DNA of 34,041 nt from Candidatus Zhuqueibacterota bacterium (GCA_030950365.1 JAUZRQ010000029.1:1-34041), one strand, 5' to 3'; shown: positions 1 through 8,429, counted from the first letter of the stretch. The notes: generated by a model from the letters alone, not told the origin. Made by a program: numbers and translations.

Positions 1-156
1 ATTCGCAATGGCGTGCCCGTAAAAGGCATGATTGCCTGGAAAACGATTCTAAGACCGAGTGAGATTCATCAGGTAGCGAGCTATGTGCTTAGTTTGCAAG
101 GAACTCATCCTCCCAACGCGAAAGCGCCTGAGGGGAGAAAAGTGACAGGAGAGTAG
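1..156 (+). CDS. ccoP: Cytochrome c oxidase cbb3-type subunit III (CcoP/FixP), C-terminal fragment
   Basis: The open frame enters from the left edge and ends at TAG 154-156, leaving 51 residues. The stretch GMIAWKTILRPSEIHQVASYVLSLQG matches the end of a class I cytochrome c domain: the Met of GMxxW is the usual haem axial ligand, and the S-x-E-I-x-x-V-x-x-Y-V-x-S-L helix is typical of the last c-type domain of CcoP. In cbb3 oxidase this subunit passes electrons to the catalytic subunit in the membrane. The gene directly downstream is ccoG, an assembly factor of the same oxidase, which supports the call. The haem-binding CxxCH motifs lie outside the window, so a different cytochrome c with this C-terminus is possible. 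Confidence 0.75.
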   Translation: MRNGVPVKGMIAWKTILRPSEIHQVASYVLSLQGTHPPNAKAPEGRKVTGE

Positions 157-164
157 TGGTCAAG

Positions 165-1610
165 ATGGAAACGGTGAAGACGAAGACGGGCATCGAGCCA
201 TCCAATGGGACACCGGATAGCTCAGATAGTTTTCGCGATTCGATTGCCACGGTCGATAAAAAGGGCAGACGCATCTGGATTTATCCCAGGAGGCCATCGG
301 GAAATTTTCATCGCGCGCGCCTGATAGTAAGCTGGATCTTGTTGGCCATTTTATTTGCCGGACCGTTTGTCCGCATCAACGGCCAGCCCGCGCTGCTGTT
401 GAACTTTCTGGAGAGGAAGTTCATCATCTTTGGGCTGGCCTTCTGGCCACAAGATTTTCACCTGTTTGTGCTGGCTACCATCACGTTCGTGCTGTTCATC
501 GTGCTGTTTACCGCCGTATTTGGGCGCGTCTGGTGTGGCTGGGCCTGTCCGCAGACCGTCTTCATGGAAATGGTGTTCCGCAAAATCGAGTATTTCATTG
601 AAGGCGATGCGCGCAAACAGCGAGAGCTGGATAAGGCCCCGTGGACGGCAGAAAAATTTTTCAAGAAGAGTGCCAAACATCTGATCTTTTTTGGCATCTC
701 TTTTCTGATCGGCAATATCTTTCTGGCCTACATCATCGGAAGCGATGAGTTGCTGCGCATTGTCACACAGCCGCCGTGGGCACACTGGGCCGGGTTTCTC
801 TCGGTGCTGTTCTTCAGCCTGCTGTTCTATTTCGACTTTGCCTATTTCCGTGAGCAAACCTGTGTTCTGGTGTGCCCGTATGGGCGCTTTCAATCGGTGC
901 TGCTGGACCGCAATTCAATTGTGATTTCGTACGATTTTGTGCGAGGCGAGCCCCGGGGCAAGCTCTCGAAACGCAAAAACCGGGAAAACCTCGGCGATTG
1001 CATCGACTGCCATCTGTGCGTGGATGTTTGTCCCACGGGCATCGATATCCGCAACGGGACACAATTGGAGTGCATCAACTGTACGGCCTGTATCGATGCC
1101 TGCAATCAGGTCATGGACAAAATCGGAAAACCGCGCGGCCTCATTCGCTACTCGTCTTATAATGGCATTGCCGAAGGTCGAAAAAAGCTGCTGACTCCGC
1201 GGGTGCTCGGATATTCAACGGTGCTGGTGCTCCTAACCGCAGCCCTTATCTATTTGATCGCCGGCCGAAGCGACATCGAAGCAACGATCCTGCGGGCACC
1301 GGGGCAGTTGTATCAGCAGCAGCCAAACGGCACCGTGAGCAATTTGTACACGGTGAAAATCGTCAACAAAACGTTTTCTGAACTGCCCGTGCAGTTCCGA
1401 CTGGTTCGGCCGGAAGGACAAATTTCACTGGTCGGATCCGATATGGTTTTGCCGGCCGATGGGCTGGCAGAAACCGCCATGTTTATTGAAATTCCGAAAG
1501 ACAAACTGTATTCGGAAAATACCACCGTGGTAATCGAGGTGATATCCAATGGCAAAGTGTTGCAAACCGTAAAAACCCGTTTTATCGGACCACCGACACG
1601 CGGAGATTAG
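165..1610 (+). CDS. ccoG: Cytochrome c oxidase accessory protein CcoG (FixG family)
   Basis: This polytopic iron-sulfur membrane protein is needed for cbb3 oxidase maturation; the family is linked to copper reduction for the CuB centre. From ATG 165 it is about 481 residues, the family norm. Hydrophobic segments lie near residues 50-70, 90-115, 170-190, 205-225 and 345-365. Cysteine motifs are visible: CGWAC (C124, C128), CVLVCP near 230, then CIDCHLCVDVCP and CINCTACIDAC near 280-315, which form a two-cluster ferredoxin domain. The C-terminal 110 residues form the Ig-like domain of the family (IVNKTFSELPVQFRL). GTG 156 overlaps the ccoP stop and is in frame three codons earlier. AGGAG at 147-151 could serve either start; I prefer the ATG. 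fixH follows after four bases. Confidence 0.95.
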   Translation: METVKTKTGIEPSNGTPDSSDSFRDSIATVDKKGRRIWIYPRRPSGNFHRARLIVSWILLAILFAGPFVRINGQPALLLNFLERKFIIFGLAFWPQDFHLFVLATITFVLFIVLFTAVFGRVWCGWACPQTVFMEMVFRKIEYFIEGDARKQRELDKAPWTAEKFFKKSAKHLIFFGISFLIGNIFLAYIIGSDELLRIVTQPPWAHWAGFLSVLFFSLLFYFDFAYFREQTCVLVCPYGRFQSVLLDRNSIVISYDFVRGEPRGKLSKRKNRENLGDCIDCHLCVDVCPTGIDIRNGTQLECINCTACIDACNQVMDKIGKPRGLIRYSSYNGIAEGRKKLLTPRVLGYSTVLVLLTAALIYLIAGRSDIEATILRAPGQLYQQQPNGTVSNLYTVKIVNKTFSELPVQFRLVRPEGQISLVGSDMVLPADGLAETAMFIEIPKDKLYSENTTVVIEVISNGKVLQTVKTRFIGPPTRGD

Positions 1611-1614
1611 TGCC

Positions 1615-2079
1615 ATGGGAAAAAAGAGGAAAATCCACATCTGGCCGCTGGCCATTGGCATCATTTACGGCCTGTTCATGATATACCTCATCGGGTTGTT
1701 TGCCTTCTCGCGAATGCACCGGCCTGAGCTGGTCAGCCAATCCTATTATGAGGACGAGCTCAAGTACCAGCAGCAAATCAACCGCATGAATCGCACACAG
1801 TCCGAGGCCGCCTCACCAACGTTGCAATTTCAGGACACGGATCGGACGCTGACCCTGGAATTCCCGGCGGCTTTCGCCAGCGGGAATACGCGCGGCCAAA
1901 TCGTGTTTTTCCGGCCATCCGATGCCAGCCAGGATGTTCAAGTGCCGCTGACGCTGGATGTCAGCGGACGGCAGGTGGTCGATATCGGCAAGCTCAGTAA
2001 AGGCTTGTGGAAGGTCAAGATCCACTGGCGGAAGGACGGCAAAGAATACTATCACGAAGAAGTCGTCATCCTGCCGTAA
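1615..2079 (+). CDS. fixH: FixH family protein
   Basis: This 154-residue protein has one membrane span (about residues 9-30) followed by an extracytoplasmic domain. The sequence QSYYEDELKYQQQINRMN just after the span is the FixH signature, where the family shows a short helix before a beta-rich domain. FixH is encoded with fixG, fixI and fixS and is needed for cbb3 oxidase assembly, probably in copper delivery; its exact reaction is not settled. It begins four bases after the ccoG stop, so the two are almost certainly co-transcribed. The usual fixI (copper ATPase) and fixS do not follow: a terminator-like hairpin and an opposing gene come next. Confidence 0.9.
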   Translation: MGKKRKIHIWPLAIGIIYGLFMIYLIGLFAFSRMHRPELVSQSYYEDELKYQQQINRMNRTQSEAASPTLQFQDTDRTLTLEFPAAFASGNTRGQIVFFRPSDASQDVQVPLTLDVSGRQVVDIGKLSKGLWKVKIHWRKDGKEYYHEEVVILP

Positions 2080-2091
2080 CTCCACTCCAGG

Positions 2092-2135
2092 GCCATCACC
2101 GCAGGAAATGCCGTTTGCCTGCGGTGAGGGCTTTT
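2092..2135 (+). terminator. Intrinsic terminator after fixH
   Basis: A perfect 9-bp stem (CACCGCAGG 2097-2105 with CCTGCGGTG 2118-2126) is extended by outer GCC/GGC pairs and followed by CTTTT. It lies 17 bases after the fixH stop and just before the end of the opposing MBL gene, so it closes the ccoPGH transcript. Confidence 0.8.
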
Positions 2136-2146
2136 CAATTCTGGCG

Positions 2147-3109
2147 TCATAATCCCACTTTTTCTCCTTGCCTGGCGACGGCCAATCCGGCTTGCAGGAT
2201 TTGGTGGTAGGCCTTGCCTGTTCTATTCAGTGCTGGATTGGTGTGGTTCAAATGAATGAATCGGACCTTGCGTTTTTCAGAGACCGGCAGTGAAGCAAAC
2301 CTCTGCATGGACTCCACGATAAACGGATGCGGAATTTCGGACATATTCCGCCCCGGAATCTCGCCGTTGGCAAAAAACGTCCCGTCTAAAAAAGCCACAT
2401 CCACTTTTGATAGGAGGTCCTCGATGCGCACCTTCCAGCGCTCCCACTTGTCGATATCCGGAATGTAGAGGGCGCTGCGGTTTGGCCCGCGGATTAAAAA
2501 TCCCACGGTTTCCGAAAATTCATCGCGGTGAGGCACCAAAATCGGCGTAACGGAAAGATCATCCGCAAGGAGAACCGGCTTTTGATGCGCAAGCCGCCGC
2601 AAATCGATATTGTGCAGTTCAACCAGCAGGTTCCACGGACCGTTCTCGCGAATAAACGCGTGCATGCGTGGCATGCCATACACCGGCACCCTGCGTGATC
2701 CCATCACTTCGCGGCCGAGATGCATGAGACCGGTGTAATGTCCGATATGTGCGTGAGTGAGAAAAATGCCAGCAAGGCCAGGAGAGGTTGGGACAGGCGC
2801 GATTTCATCCAGCAATCGCAATTGCTCACGAAAGTCCGGAGTGGCATCGATGAGCCACCGCCGGCCGGATTGTGGATCGACAATCGCCAGACTGGCAATG
2901 AACCGGCCGGATTGCTGGCCATCGAACACGCGCTGGCAGCAGGATTTCCGGCATCCGGCTTGCGGATAGCCGCCATCCTGGGCGATGCCTAGCACTACCA
3001 GATAGGGAGGAAGGCCTTTAGACCCGGCGCTGATTGGGCGGATGGCCAATATTAACACGCCAAAGAGCAGGCTGAAGCATAACAGCGATTTTCTGGATAG
3101 CCAATGCAT
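2147..3109 (-). CDS. Exported MBL-fold metallohydrolase, PqqB-like
   Basis: A metallo-beta-lactamase-fold protein of about 320 residues. The N-terminus (MHWLSRKSLLCFSLLFGVLILAIRPISAG) is a signal peptide or anchor, so it should act outside the cytoplasm. The metal-site region reads THAHIGHYTGL; the canonical HxHxDH Asp is replaced by Gly. Other likely ligands are His in VPHRDEFSETVGF, Asp in YIPDIDKW and His in HLNHTNPA. The overall layout (VVLGIAQDGGYPQAGC at the start) recalls PqqB-type proteins, but no other pqq gene is nearby, so a role in PQQ synthesis is not supported. An in-frame ATG at 3136 is possible; ATG 3109 is chosen because AGGAGC lies just upstream and it puts the signal peptide at the N-terminus. 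It converges with fixH. Substrate unknown. Confidence 0.8.
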   Translation of the reverse strand: MHWLSRKSLLCFSLLFGVLILAIRPISAGSKGLPPYLVVLGIAQDGGYPQAGCRKSCCQRVFDGQQSGRFIASLAIVDPQSGRRWLIDATPDFREQLRLLDEIAPVPTSPGLAGIFLTHAHIGHYTGLMHLGREVMGSRRVPVYGMPRMHAFIRENGPWNLLVELHNIDLRRLAHQKPVLLADDLSVTPILVPHRDEFSETVGFLIRGPNRSALYIPDIDKWERWKVRIEDLLSKVDVAFLDGTFFANGEIPGRNMSEIPHPFIVESMQRFASLPVSEKRKVRFIHLNHTNPALNRTGKAYHQILQAGLAVARQGEKVGL

Positions 3110-3301
3110 CGTGGAGCTCCTGCAAAATGGGGGCATTGCCGGAATTTCTCAAAGATGCTGACGCGCAATTCAAAAGGCAAGCAAATCCAATGCGAGCGCA
3201 ACCGGTCGGCGGAAATTTCTGGTGCCAGGCCGCAAAAATGGCTAATTTGAATGGTTAAACCCTGGCAATGGATGAATGCGTTTTGAATGGAGAGGTGAAC
3301 C

Positions 3302-4132
3302 ATGCGAACGTTGTTTATGACTTTACTGCTTGTCGCTTCAATGGTTGGCTTAAGCTTTGCGCAGAAAAAAGCCGAGCCGACCACCCGAGAAATGAATTTG
3401 ATCAACTGGCAGGAATTTCAAAAGCTGGTGCCCGGGCAAATTGAAACGGTGCTGTTGCCTACGGGCACGCTGGAAGCGCACGGTGTGTTGCCCAACGGCT
3501 CGGACAATCTGGCTCCGGAAGCCATGGCGCGGGAGCTGGCGCCACGGTTGGATGCACTGGTCGCGCCAACCCTGAACTACGGCGTGACGGGTAGCTTGAA
3601 AGGCTATCCCGGAGGATTTGCCATAAGTCGGGATGCTTACAAAGCGTTCATCACCGATGTGATGGCCGGTTTGGCCATGAACCGGTTTAAAAACATCATC
3701 ATTCTCAATGGCCATGGCGGCCCGCAAACGGCGATTTTGCAGGACGTCGCCCAGACCATTTCCGATCGCTATCGAGTGCGGACTCTGGTGATCAACTGGT
3801 GGTCGCTGGCCTCTGAAGAAACGTTTGCCGTGTTTGGTGAAAACGGCGGCCATGCTGGCAACAACGAAACCGCCTATATCCAGGCGATCGTGCCCGAGCA
3901 TGTGCATCCGGAATGGTATCGCAAAGATATGGCCACACCGTACCCGGCACCGAAAACCTGGTCCGCTTATCCGTTTCCGTCGTCCATTGGCCTGTACGAA
4001 AAAGGGCAGGGCTATCCGACTTTCAATAAAAAGCAGGCGAAAGACTACTTTCGTCGCGTCAACGAGCGGGTGTTTCAGCTCATTTCTGAAGTGATTCGCA
4101 AATGGGACATGGCCGGGCTGTATCGAGATTGA
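3302..4132 (+). CDS. Exported creatininase-family amidohydrolase
   Basis: A 276-residue protein starting with a clear signal peptide (residues 1-20, cleavage near SFA-Q). The creatininase fold is recognised by PTGTLEAHGVLPNGSDN (likely metal ligands E58, H60, D68), by NGHGG near residue 138, and by HAGNNETAY near 180, whose Glu completes the di-metal site. The family hydrolyses cyclic or linear amide bonds (creatinine, formamides and others), and most members are cytoplasmic. Here the signal peptide implies periplasmic or lipid-surface action, so creatinine itself is unlikely to be the substrate. GAGAGGTG precedes the ATG. The gene stands alone, divergent from the exported MBL protein; about 190 bp between them can hold both promoters. 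True substrate unknown. Confidence 0.85.
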   Translation: MRTLFMTLLLVASMVGLSFAQKKAEPTTREMNLINWQEFQKLVPGQIETVLLPTGTLEAHGVLPNGSDNLAPEAMARELAPRLDALVAPTLNYGVTGSLKGYPGGFAISRDAYKAFITDVMAGLAMNRFKNIIILNGHGGPQTAILQDVAQTISDRYRVRTLVINWWSLASEETFAVFGENGGHAGNNETAYIQAIVPEHVHPEWYRKDMATPYPAPKTWSAYPFPSSIGLYEKGQGYPTFNKKQAKDYFRRVNERVFQLISEVIRKWDMAGLYRD

Positions 4133-4283
4133 GGCGGCTGCGATAAAGGTGTCGGATTTTTCCCATCCATTTTTTGCTTGAAATATTGGGATGAATTGAA
4201 CATATTGTTTTTGAAAATGATAAATTTATTGCAAATGGGGGCATTTCTTCGATTATGCAAAACATTTCGATACCTATTTTGTA

Positions 4284-4337
4284 ATTCCGGTATTTTTCGC
4301 CATTTCGCGAATGGGAAATGGCGAAAAATACCGGAAT
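4284..4337. repeat. Perfect 22-bp palindrome, 10-bp loop
   Basis: The left arm 4284-4305 (starts ATTCCGGTATTTTTCGCC) and right arm 4316-4337 are exact reverse complements around the loop CGCGAATGGG. It lies about 150 bp after the creatininase stop inside an A/T-rich stretch. The stem is too long and too distant from the gene for an ordinary terminator. A dispersed palindromic repeat is more likely. Confidence 0.85.
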
Positions 4338-4367
4338 CTCCCTCCTTAGAATAAACCGGGGTATGAG

Positions 4368-4416
4368 ATTCCGGCATTGCGGTGCTCACCTTTTGGTGGC
4401 TCCCGCAAGCCGGAAT
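4368..4416. repeat. Second ATTCCGG-bounded imperfect palindrome
   Basis: Left arm 4368-4390 and right arm 4395-4416 pair over about 20 positions with a small bulge and a few mismatches around a TTTT loop. Its ends (ATTCCGGC and GCCGGAAT) echo the ends of the preceding perfect palindrome (ATTCCGGT and ACCGGAAT), 30 bp away. The rest of 4133-4447 shows no coding signal. Confidence 0.65.
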
Positions 4417-4447
4417 GACAGGCATGGGATTATGGCTGAAGCATTGT

Positions 4448-4496
4448 AAAAAAGCCAGTCCCGGTGCAACTGCCTTGCACCGGGATTGGCTTTTTT
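4448..4496 (-). terminator. Strong (bidirectional) intrinsic terminator
   Basis: A 22-bp stem with one G/T mismatch (4448-4469 with 4475-4496) encloses a 5-base loop; it starts with six A and ends with six T on either strand. It lies 25 bases past the stop of the minus-strand permease gene that ends at 4521, so it closes the ABC exporter operon. It could equally stop read-through from the plus strand. Confidence 0.92.
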
Positions 4497-4520
4497 GTTG
4501 GGGATGCGCTACTTACTTAC

Positions 4521-5795
4521 TTATTCATACCGTAGTGCCACGATCGGATGCAGCCGGGCGGCCTTGCGGGCGGGGAAAATGCCGAAAATCATACCGACGC
4601 TCATGGAGAGAAGGACCGCCACCAGGGTCCAGCCGATGGGCAATATGAAGGGAAATCCGAGCACCCTTGAAATAATCAGCGCGAAAACCAGACCGATTAC
4701 AATCCCCAACAGCCCGCCGATGCCAGAGAGCGTCGCCGACTCGATTAGAAATTGCCAGGTAATCTGCGCGCGTGTGGCGCCGATGGCTTTGCGGATACCA
4801 ATTTCGCGCGTGCGTTCGGTCACCGACACCAGCATGATGACCATGACACCGATGCCGCCGACCATGAGCGCAATGGAGGACAGCACCACCAGTACCAGCG
4901 CCACCTGATCCGTGATGCTGCGCGTAAATTCGATGGCGGCGTCCACAGGGATGATGGCGAAATCGTCCGGCTGGCCGGGACGCAGGCCCCGCCGCACCCG
5001 CAGTGTGGCGCGGATATCGTCTTCCACCTGATCGAGATAGTCCATGCTCTCCACGATGACGTGGATTTCGAGATTGTCGAAGCGGCGTTTGAAATCGCGC
5101 TCATAGGCGGTGTATGGAATCACCATGAAATTATCCGCCAGGCCGCCGAAGATGGTCTTGCGTTTGGCAAACACGCCGACCACTTTGTATTCCTTGCCGT
5201 TGATCCGGATCAGCTTGCCGATGGGATCCTCTTCGCGGAACAGCGATCGGGCGGTTTTGTGACCCAGCACCACCACTTTTCGGCGGTGCTCTTCTTCGAA
5301 TTCAGTGAAATAGCGACCTTCTCCAACGCTGATGTTTTGCACATGCATCAGTGGCTGATTGGAACCGGCGAGCTGAATGAGCTGCGCTTTGCGGTTTTGA
5401 TATTTGACGATGACGCTGCTGCCATACACCACGGCCACACCATGCACGTGCGGGATGCGCCGCAATGCCATGGCATCTTCAATGGTCAGATTGCGGCGCC
5501 GCATCATCTCCTTGATGTTGTCACCGGCAATCAGATTGGCCTTTTGCACGGTGATGATGGGCGTCTCGTTGCCGCTGATCGACGCAGTGATGAAGGCGTT
5601 GAGGCCGGAAATGGTGGCTACCATACCCATCAGACTGGCTACGCCGATGAGCACGCCCAGAATCACCAGCCCGGAGCGTAATTTGTTGTTGCGAATCGTG
5701 TGCAGCGCCTCGCGCACGGCTTCGGTCACGTGCGAGACGATTTTATCCCAGGTATCGGCCTGGATCCGGTTATCGTATGCTAAATTCCGCTTCAT
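4521..5795 (-). CDS. MacB/FtsX-type ABC transporter permease
   Basis: A 424-residue integral membrane permease of the MacB/FtsX class. Layout: one membrane helix (about residues 40-62), a large periplasmic MacB core domain (70-280) with the FxEEDPIGKLIRINGKEYKVVGV motif typical of the family, then three helices (about 295-320, 345-370, 385-405). TERTREIGIRKAIGA follows the second helix and is the cytoplasmic coupling segment seen in these permeases. It ends with PARKAARLHPIVALRYE, the standard C-terminus. It pairs with a sister permease 18 bp upstream and a membrane fusion protein, forming an exporter for a small molecule, lipid or lipoprotein. No nucleotide-binding domain is fused to it, and no ATPase gene is adjacent. 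Substrate cannot be told. Confidence 0.93.
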   Translation of the reverse strand: MKRNLAYDNRIQADTWDKIVSHVTEAVREALHTIRNNKLRSGLVILGVLIGVASLMGMVATISGLNAFITASISGNETPIITVQKANLIAGDNIKEMMRRRNLTIEDAMALRRIPHVHGVAVVYGSSVIVKYQNRKAQLIQLAGSNQPLMHVQNISVGEGRYFTEFEEEHRRKVVVLGHKTARSLFREEDPIGKLIRINGKEYKVVGVFAKRKTIFGGLADNFMVIPYTAYERDFKRRFDNLEIHVIVESMDYLDQVEDDIRATLRVRRGLRPGQPDDFAIIPVDAAIEFTRSITDQVALVLVVLSSIALMVGGIGVMVIMLVSVTERTREIGIRKAIGATRAQITWQFLIESATLSGIGGLLGIVIGLVFALIISRVLGFPFILPIGWTLVAVLLSMSVGMIFGIFPARKAARLHPIVALRYE

Positions 5796-5813
5796 GGTTC
5801 CTCAACGCATTGT

Positions 5814-7046
5814 TTATTCATACCGTAACGCTTCCACCGGATCGAGACGGGCGGCCTTGAGCGCCGGATATACACCGAATGACAGACCCACAAGGAACGT
5901 CAGCACGATGGCCAGTGCAATGGACCACATGGCGATGCGATAAGGCAGCGGGGACAGCGCGGCGATCAAATTGGCGGCGGTGAAACCGAGAACGATGCCG
6001 ATGATCCCGCCGACCATGGTTAAGGTCGTGCTTTCGATGATGAACTGATAAACGATGTGCCGGCGCTTTGCGCCAATGGCCTTGCGGATGCCGATCTCAC
6101 GTGTCCGTTCGGTTACCGCTACCAGCATCACGTTCATGATGATGATCCCGCCCACCACCAGGGTGATGCTCACAATGCCCAGCAGCGATCCGAACAGCGC
6201 TTTGCTGATCGCCTCCCACAGGGACACGAGCTGTTCGGAGGTGGTGATGTAAAAATCATCATCCTGCGTCGGGCGTAGCCGGTGGCGGATGCGCATCAAC
6301 ATGCGGGCTTGTTCCTGCGCCTGCTGAAAGGTTTCCATACTGGCGGTACGGACGGAGATCACCAGCGAGCGCCGCCGCTGACCGAACTGTTTGAAAAAGG
6401 TGGTAATGGGAATGAACGCAAAATTGTTCTGATTCTGGCCAAGAATGCTGGGCTTTTTCTCGCACACGCCCACGACCGTGTAATGACGATGGTTGATTTT
6501 CACAGTCTTGCCGAGGGGATCCTCTTCCTGAAACAGGCTTTGGGCTACATCCCATCCCAGCACGCACACCATGCGGCGCTGCTGCACATCGAAGTAGCTG
6601 AGATGGCGGCCGGCGGCCAGCGGAAAATCGCCGATGGCCGAATACTCCTCGGTGCGGCCTCGGATTTGCACGTCCTCGGCCATGCGCCGGCGGTAGCTGA
6701 TGCGCGCGCTCAGATTGATTTCGGCATCGGTGAACTCGGCCAGGGTCAGCTCCTCGCGCAGCATGTTCAGGTCTTCCAGGGTCAAATTCGGATTCTTCAG
6801 CGATTCGAGAAATTTATCGAAATCGGTGAAAATCTCCCACTCGTTGATACGTTTGATGCTGAACACATTGCTGCCTTGATTGGCGATCTTTTCCTTGACG
6901 TAATAATCCATGCCGTCGAGAATCGATACCACGGCGATAATGGACATGATGGAAATGACCACCGTCAAAATCGTGAGCAGCGAGCGTAGCTTGTTGGCCC
7001 ACAACGCCTGCAGAGCAATGCGTATGCTTTCCCAGATGATTTGCAT
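5814..7046 (-). CDS. MacB/FtsX-type ABC transporter permease (sister gene)
   Basis: A 410-residue permease built like its downstream neighbour: membrane helix at about residues 18-42, periplasmic MacB core domain to about 270 with FQEEDPLGKTVKINHRHYTVVGV, then three helices starting near 285, 335 and 375. TERTREIGIRKAIGAKRRHIVYQF is the cytoplasmic coupling loop, and the C-terminus PALKAARLDPVEALRYE is characteristic. The two permeases are clear paralogues and probably form a heterodimer rather than the MacB homodimer. It starts 30 bp after the fusion-protein gene. ATP hydrolysis must come from a separately encoded LolD/MacB-type ATPase. Confidence 0.93.
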   Translation of the reverse strand: MQIIWESIRIALQALWANKLRSLLTILTVVISIMSIIAVVSILDGMDYYVKEKIANQGSNVFSIKRINEWEIFTDFDKFLESLKNPNLTLEDLNMLREELTLAEFTDAEINLSARISYRRRMAEDVQIRGRTEEYSAIGDFPLAAGRHLSYFDVQQRRMVCVLGWDVAQSLFQEEDPLGKTVKINHRHYTVVGVCEKKPSILGQNQNNFAFIPITTFFKQFGQRRRSLVISVRTASMETFQQAQEQARMLMRIRHRLRPTQDDDFYITTSEQLVSLWEAISKALFGSLLGIVSITLVVGGIIIMNVMLVAVTERTREIGIRKAIGAKRRHIVYQFIIESTTLTMVGGIIGIVLGFTAANLIAALSPLPYRIAMWSIALAIVLTFLVGLSFGVYPALKAARLDPVEALRYE

Positions 7047-7076
7047 CGTTCGTTTTCGTCCTCGCTCGGTTGGACG

Positions 7077-8342
7077 CTATTTGCCGGTTTTCTTGCGATT
7101 CTCGATGATCACGGCGTCGCCGTTGCGCAGCCGCCGTAATGCGCTAAATGGCCCCGTCACCACCTCATCACCCGGCTTCAGACCGGAAAGCACCTCGAAG
7201 TAGCGTTCGCCCGAGATACCGATCTTTACTTCGTGAAATTCGACTTTACCGTCCTTCACCACAAAGGCGCCCTGGATTTCTTTCTCTTTGCCCTTGCTGT
7301 CGGTGGCATCGGTGTTTTTTACGGCCTTTTTGCCCTTAGACGTTCCGATGGGCTTCAACTCGCTCGGCCGGCGTACGGTGAGCGCCTGAATTGGCACAGC
7401 CACGGCTTTCTCACGATAGCCGGTAGTGATTTCGGCCTTGCAGGAGAGCCCCGGCCGCACATTGGGAATGCGATCCGTTAGCTGGATGATGACCTGAAAG
7501 CTGGTGGCCTGCTGCTGGGTGATGCCGGTCACGCTGACAATGGGACTGTGGCCCACTTGGGTGACCACGCCTTTGAATGAGGTATCCGGATAGGCATCGA
7601 CTTTGATATCGGCCTGCTGCCCAACTTGAACATCCACGATATCGGTCTCATCGACTTCCACTTCGGCTTCGATGACCGAAAGGTCGGCAATGGTTAGCAG
7701 CACTGTGGCCGGATTGTTGAATGCGCCCACAAACACATTCTCGCCTTCTTCAATATTCCGCTTGATCACGATTCCGGACACGTCGGCGTGCACATTCACT
7801 TTGGCCAGCTCGTGTTTGGCGTTGTTCAGCATGGCCCGCAGCCGTTCGATTTCCTGGCGCGTGGCTTCCACTTGAAGCCGTTGCACGTTGTACTGCGTTT
7901 TGGCCTTCTGCATCAAATCCTGCGAGGTGAGATTCTTTTCGAACAGGGCCTTCTGGCGTTCGTATTCAATCTTCGCCTGTTCCAGGTTGGCTTTGGCCAG
8001 CTTCAAATTGGCTTTGGCCGCGGCAATGCTGGCTTGCAATTGCTGCACGGCCGCTTTCGCCGGAGTCGGATCGATCTGCAGCAGAAACTGACCTTTGCGT
8101 ACGGTGTCGCCTTCATCTACGGCCAGTTTGACCACCTTGCCCGTGGTACTGGCGCTGACGTCCACCGAGATTTTGGCGCGGATCTTGCCCGACGCCGAAA
8201 CGATGGCGCGCAATTCGCGTTCGACGACCTGTTGCGTTTCGACTTTGACGCCTTTCTTGCGATTGACCACCAGATTGGCCACGATGATGATGCCCACCAC
8301 AAGAAGGATTCCCAAAACAATCAATATCTTCTTCCGATTCAT
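7077..8342 (-). CDS. Periplasmic membrane fusion protein (MacA/HlyD-type) of an ABC exporter
   Basis: A 421-residue adaptor that links an inner-membrane pump to an outer-membrane TolC-like channel. One N-terminal membrane helix (residues 5-26) anchors it. A biotinyl-lipoyl half-motif (GKVVKLAVDEGDTVRKGQFLLQIDP, near 70-93) precedes a long alpha-helical hairpin rich in Ala, Lys, Gln and Glu (about 95-195). The second lipoyl half (VNVHADVSGIVIKRNIEEGENVFVG) and beta-barrel/membrane-proximal domains follow. A Lys/Asp-rich insertion near 335-355 (TSKGKKAVKNTDATDSKGKEKE) is unusual. GGAAGAG lies 5 bases before the ATG. It is the first gene of the three-gene operon; no TolC gene is visible in the window. 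Confidence 0.93.
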   Translation of the reverse strand: MNRKKILIVLGILLVVGIIIVANLVVNRKKGVKVETQQVVERELRAIVSASGKIRAKISVDVSASTTGKVVKLAVDEGDTVRKGQFLLQIDPTPAKAAVQQLQASIAAAKANLKLAKANLEQAKIEYERQKALFEKNLTSQDLMQKAKTQYNVQRLQVEATRQEIERLRAMLNNAKHELAKVNVHADVSGIVIKRNIEEGENVFVGAFNNPATVLLTIADLSVIEAEVEVDETDIVDVQVGQQADIKVDAYPDTSFKGVVTQVGHSPIVSVTGITQQQATSFQVIIQLTDRIPNVRPGLSCKAEITTGYREKAVAVPIQALTVRRPSELKPIGTSKGKKAVKNTDATDSKGKEKEIQGAFVVKDGKVEFHEVKIGISGERYFEVLSGLKPGDEVVTGPFSALRRLRNGDAVIIENRKKTGK

Positions 8343-8429
8343 ATCTCTTCCATCGCCTTTCGTTTGGTTGAACCTTCCTCTTCAATACACGCTCGAGTGC
8401 CATTTCATTCAAAAATGGCAACAGTTTCG

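Noticed and set aside
4752-5681. 309-codon ORF on the plus strand across the permease gene
   Set aside because: It is antisense to a well-supported permease, is rich in His/Asp from reversed codons, and matches no family.
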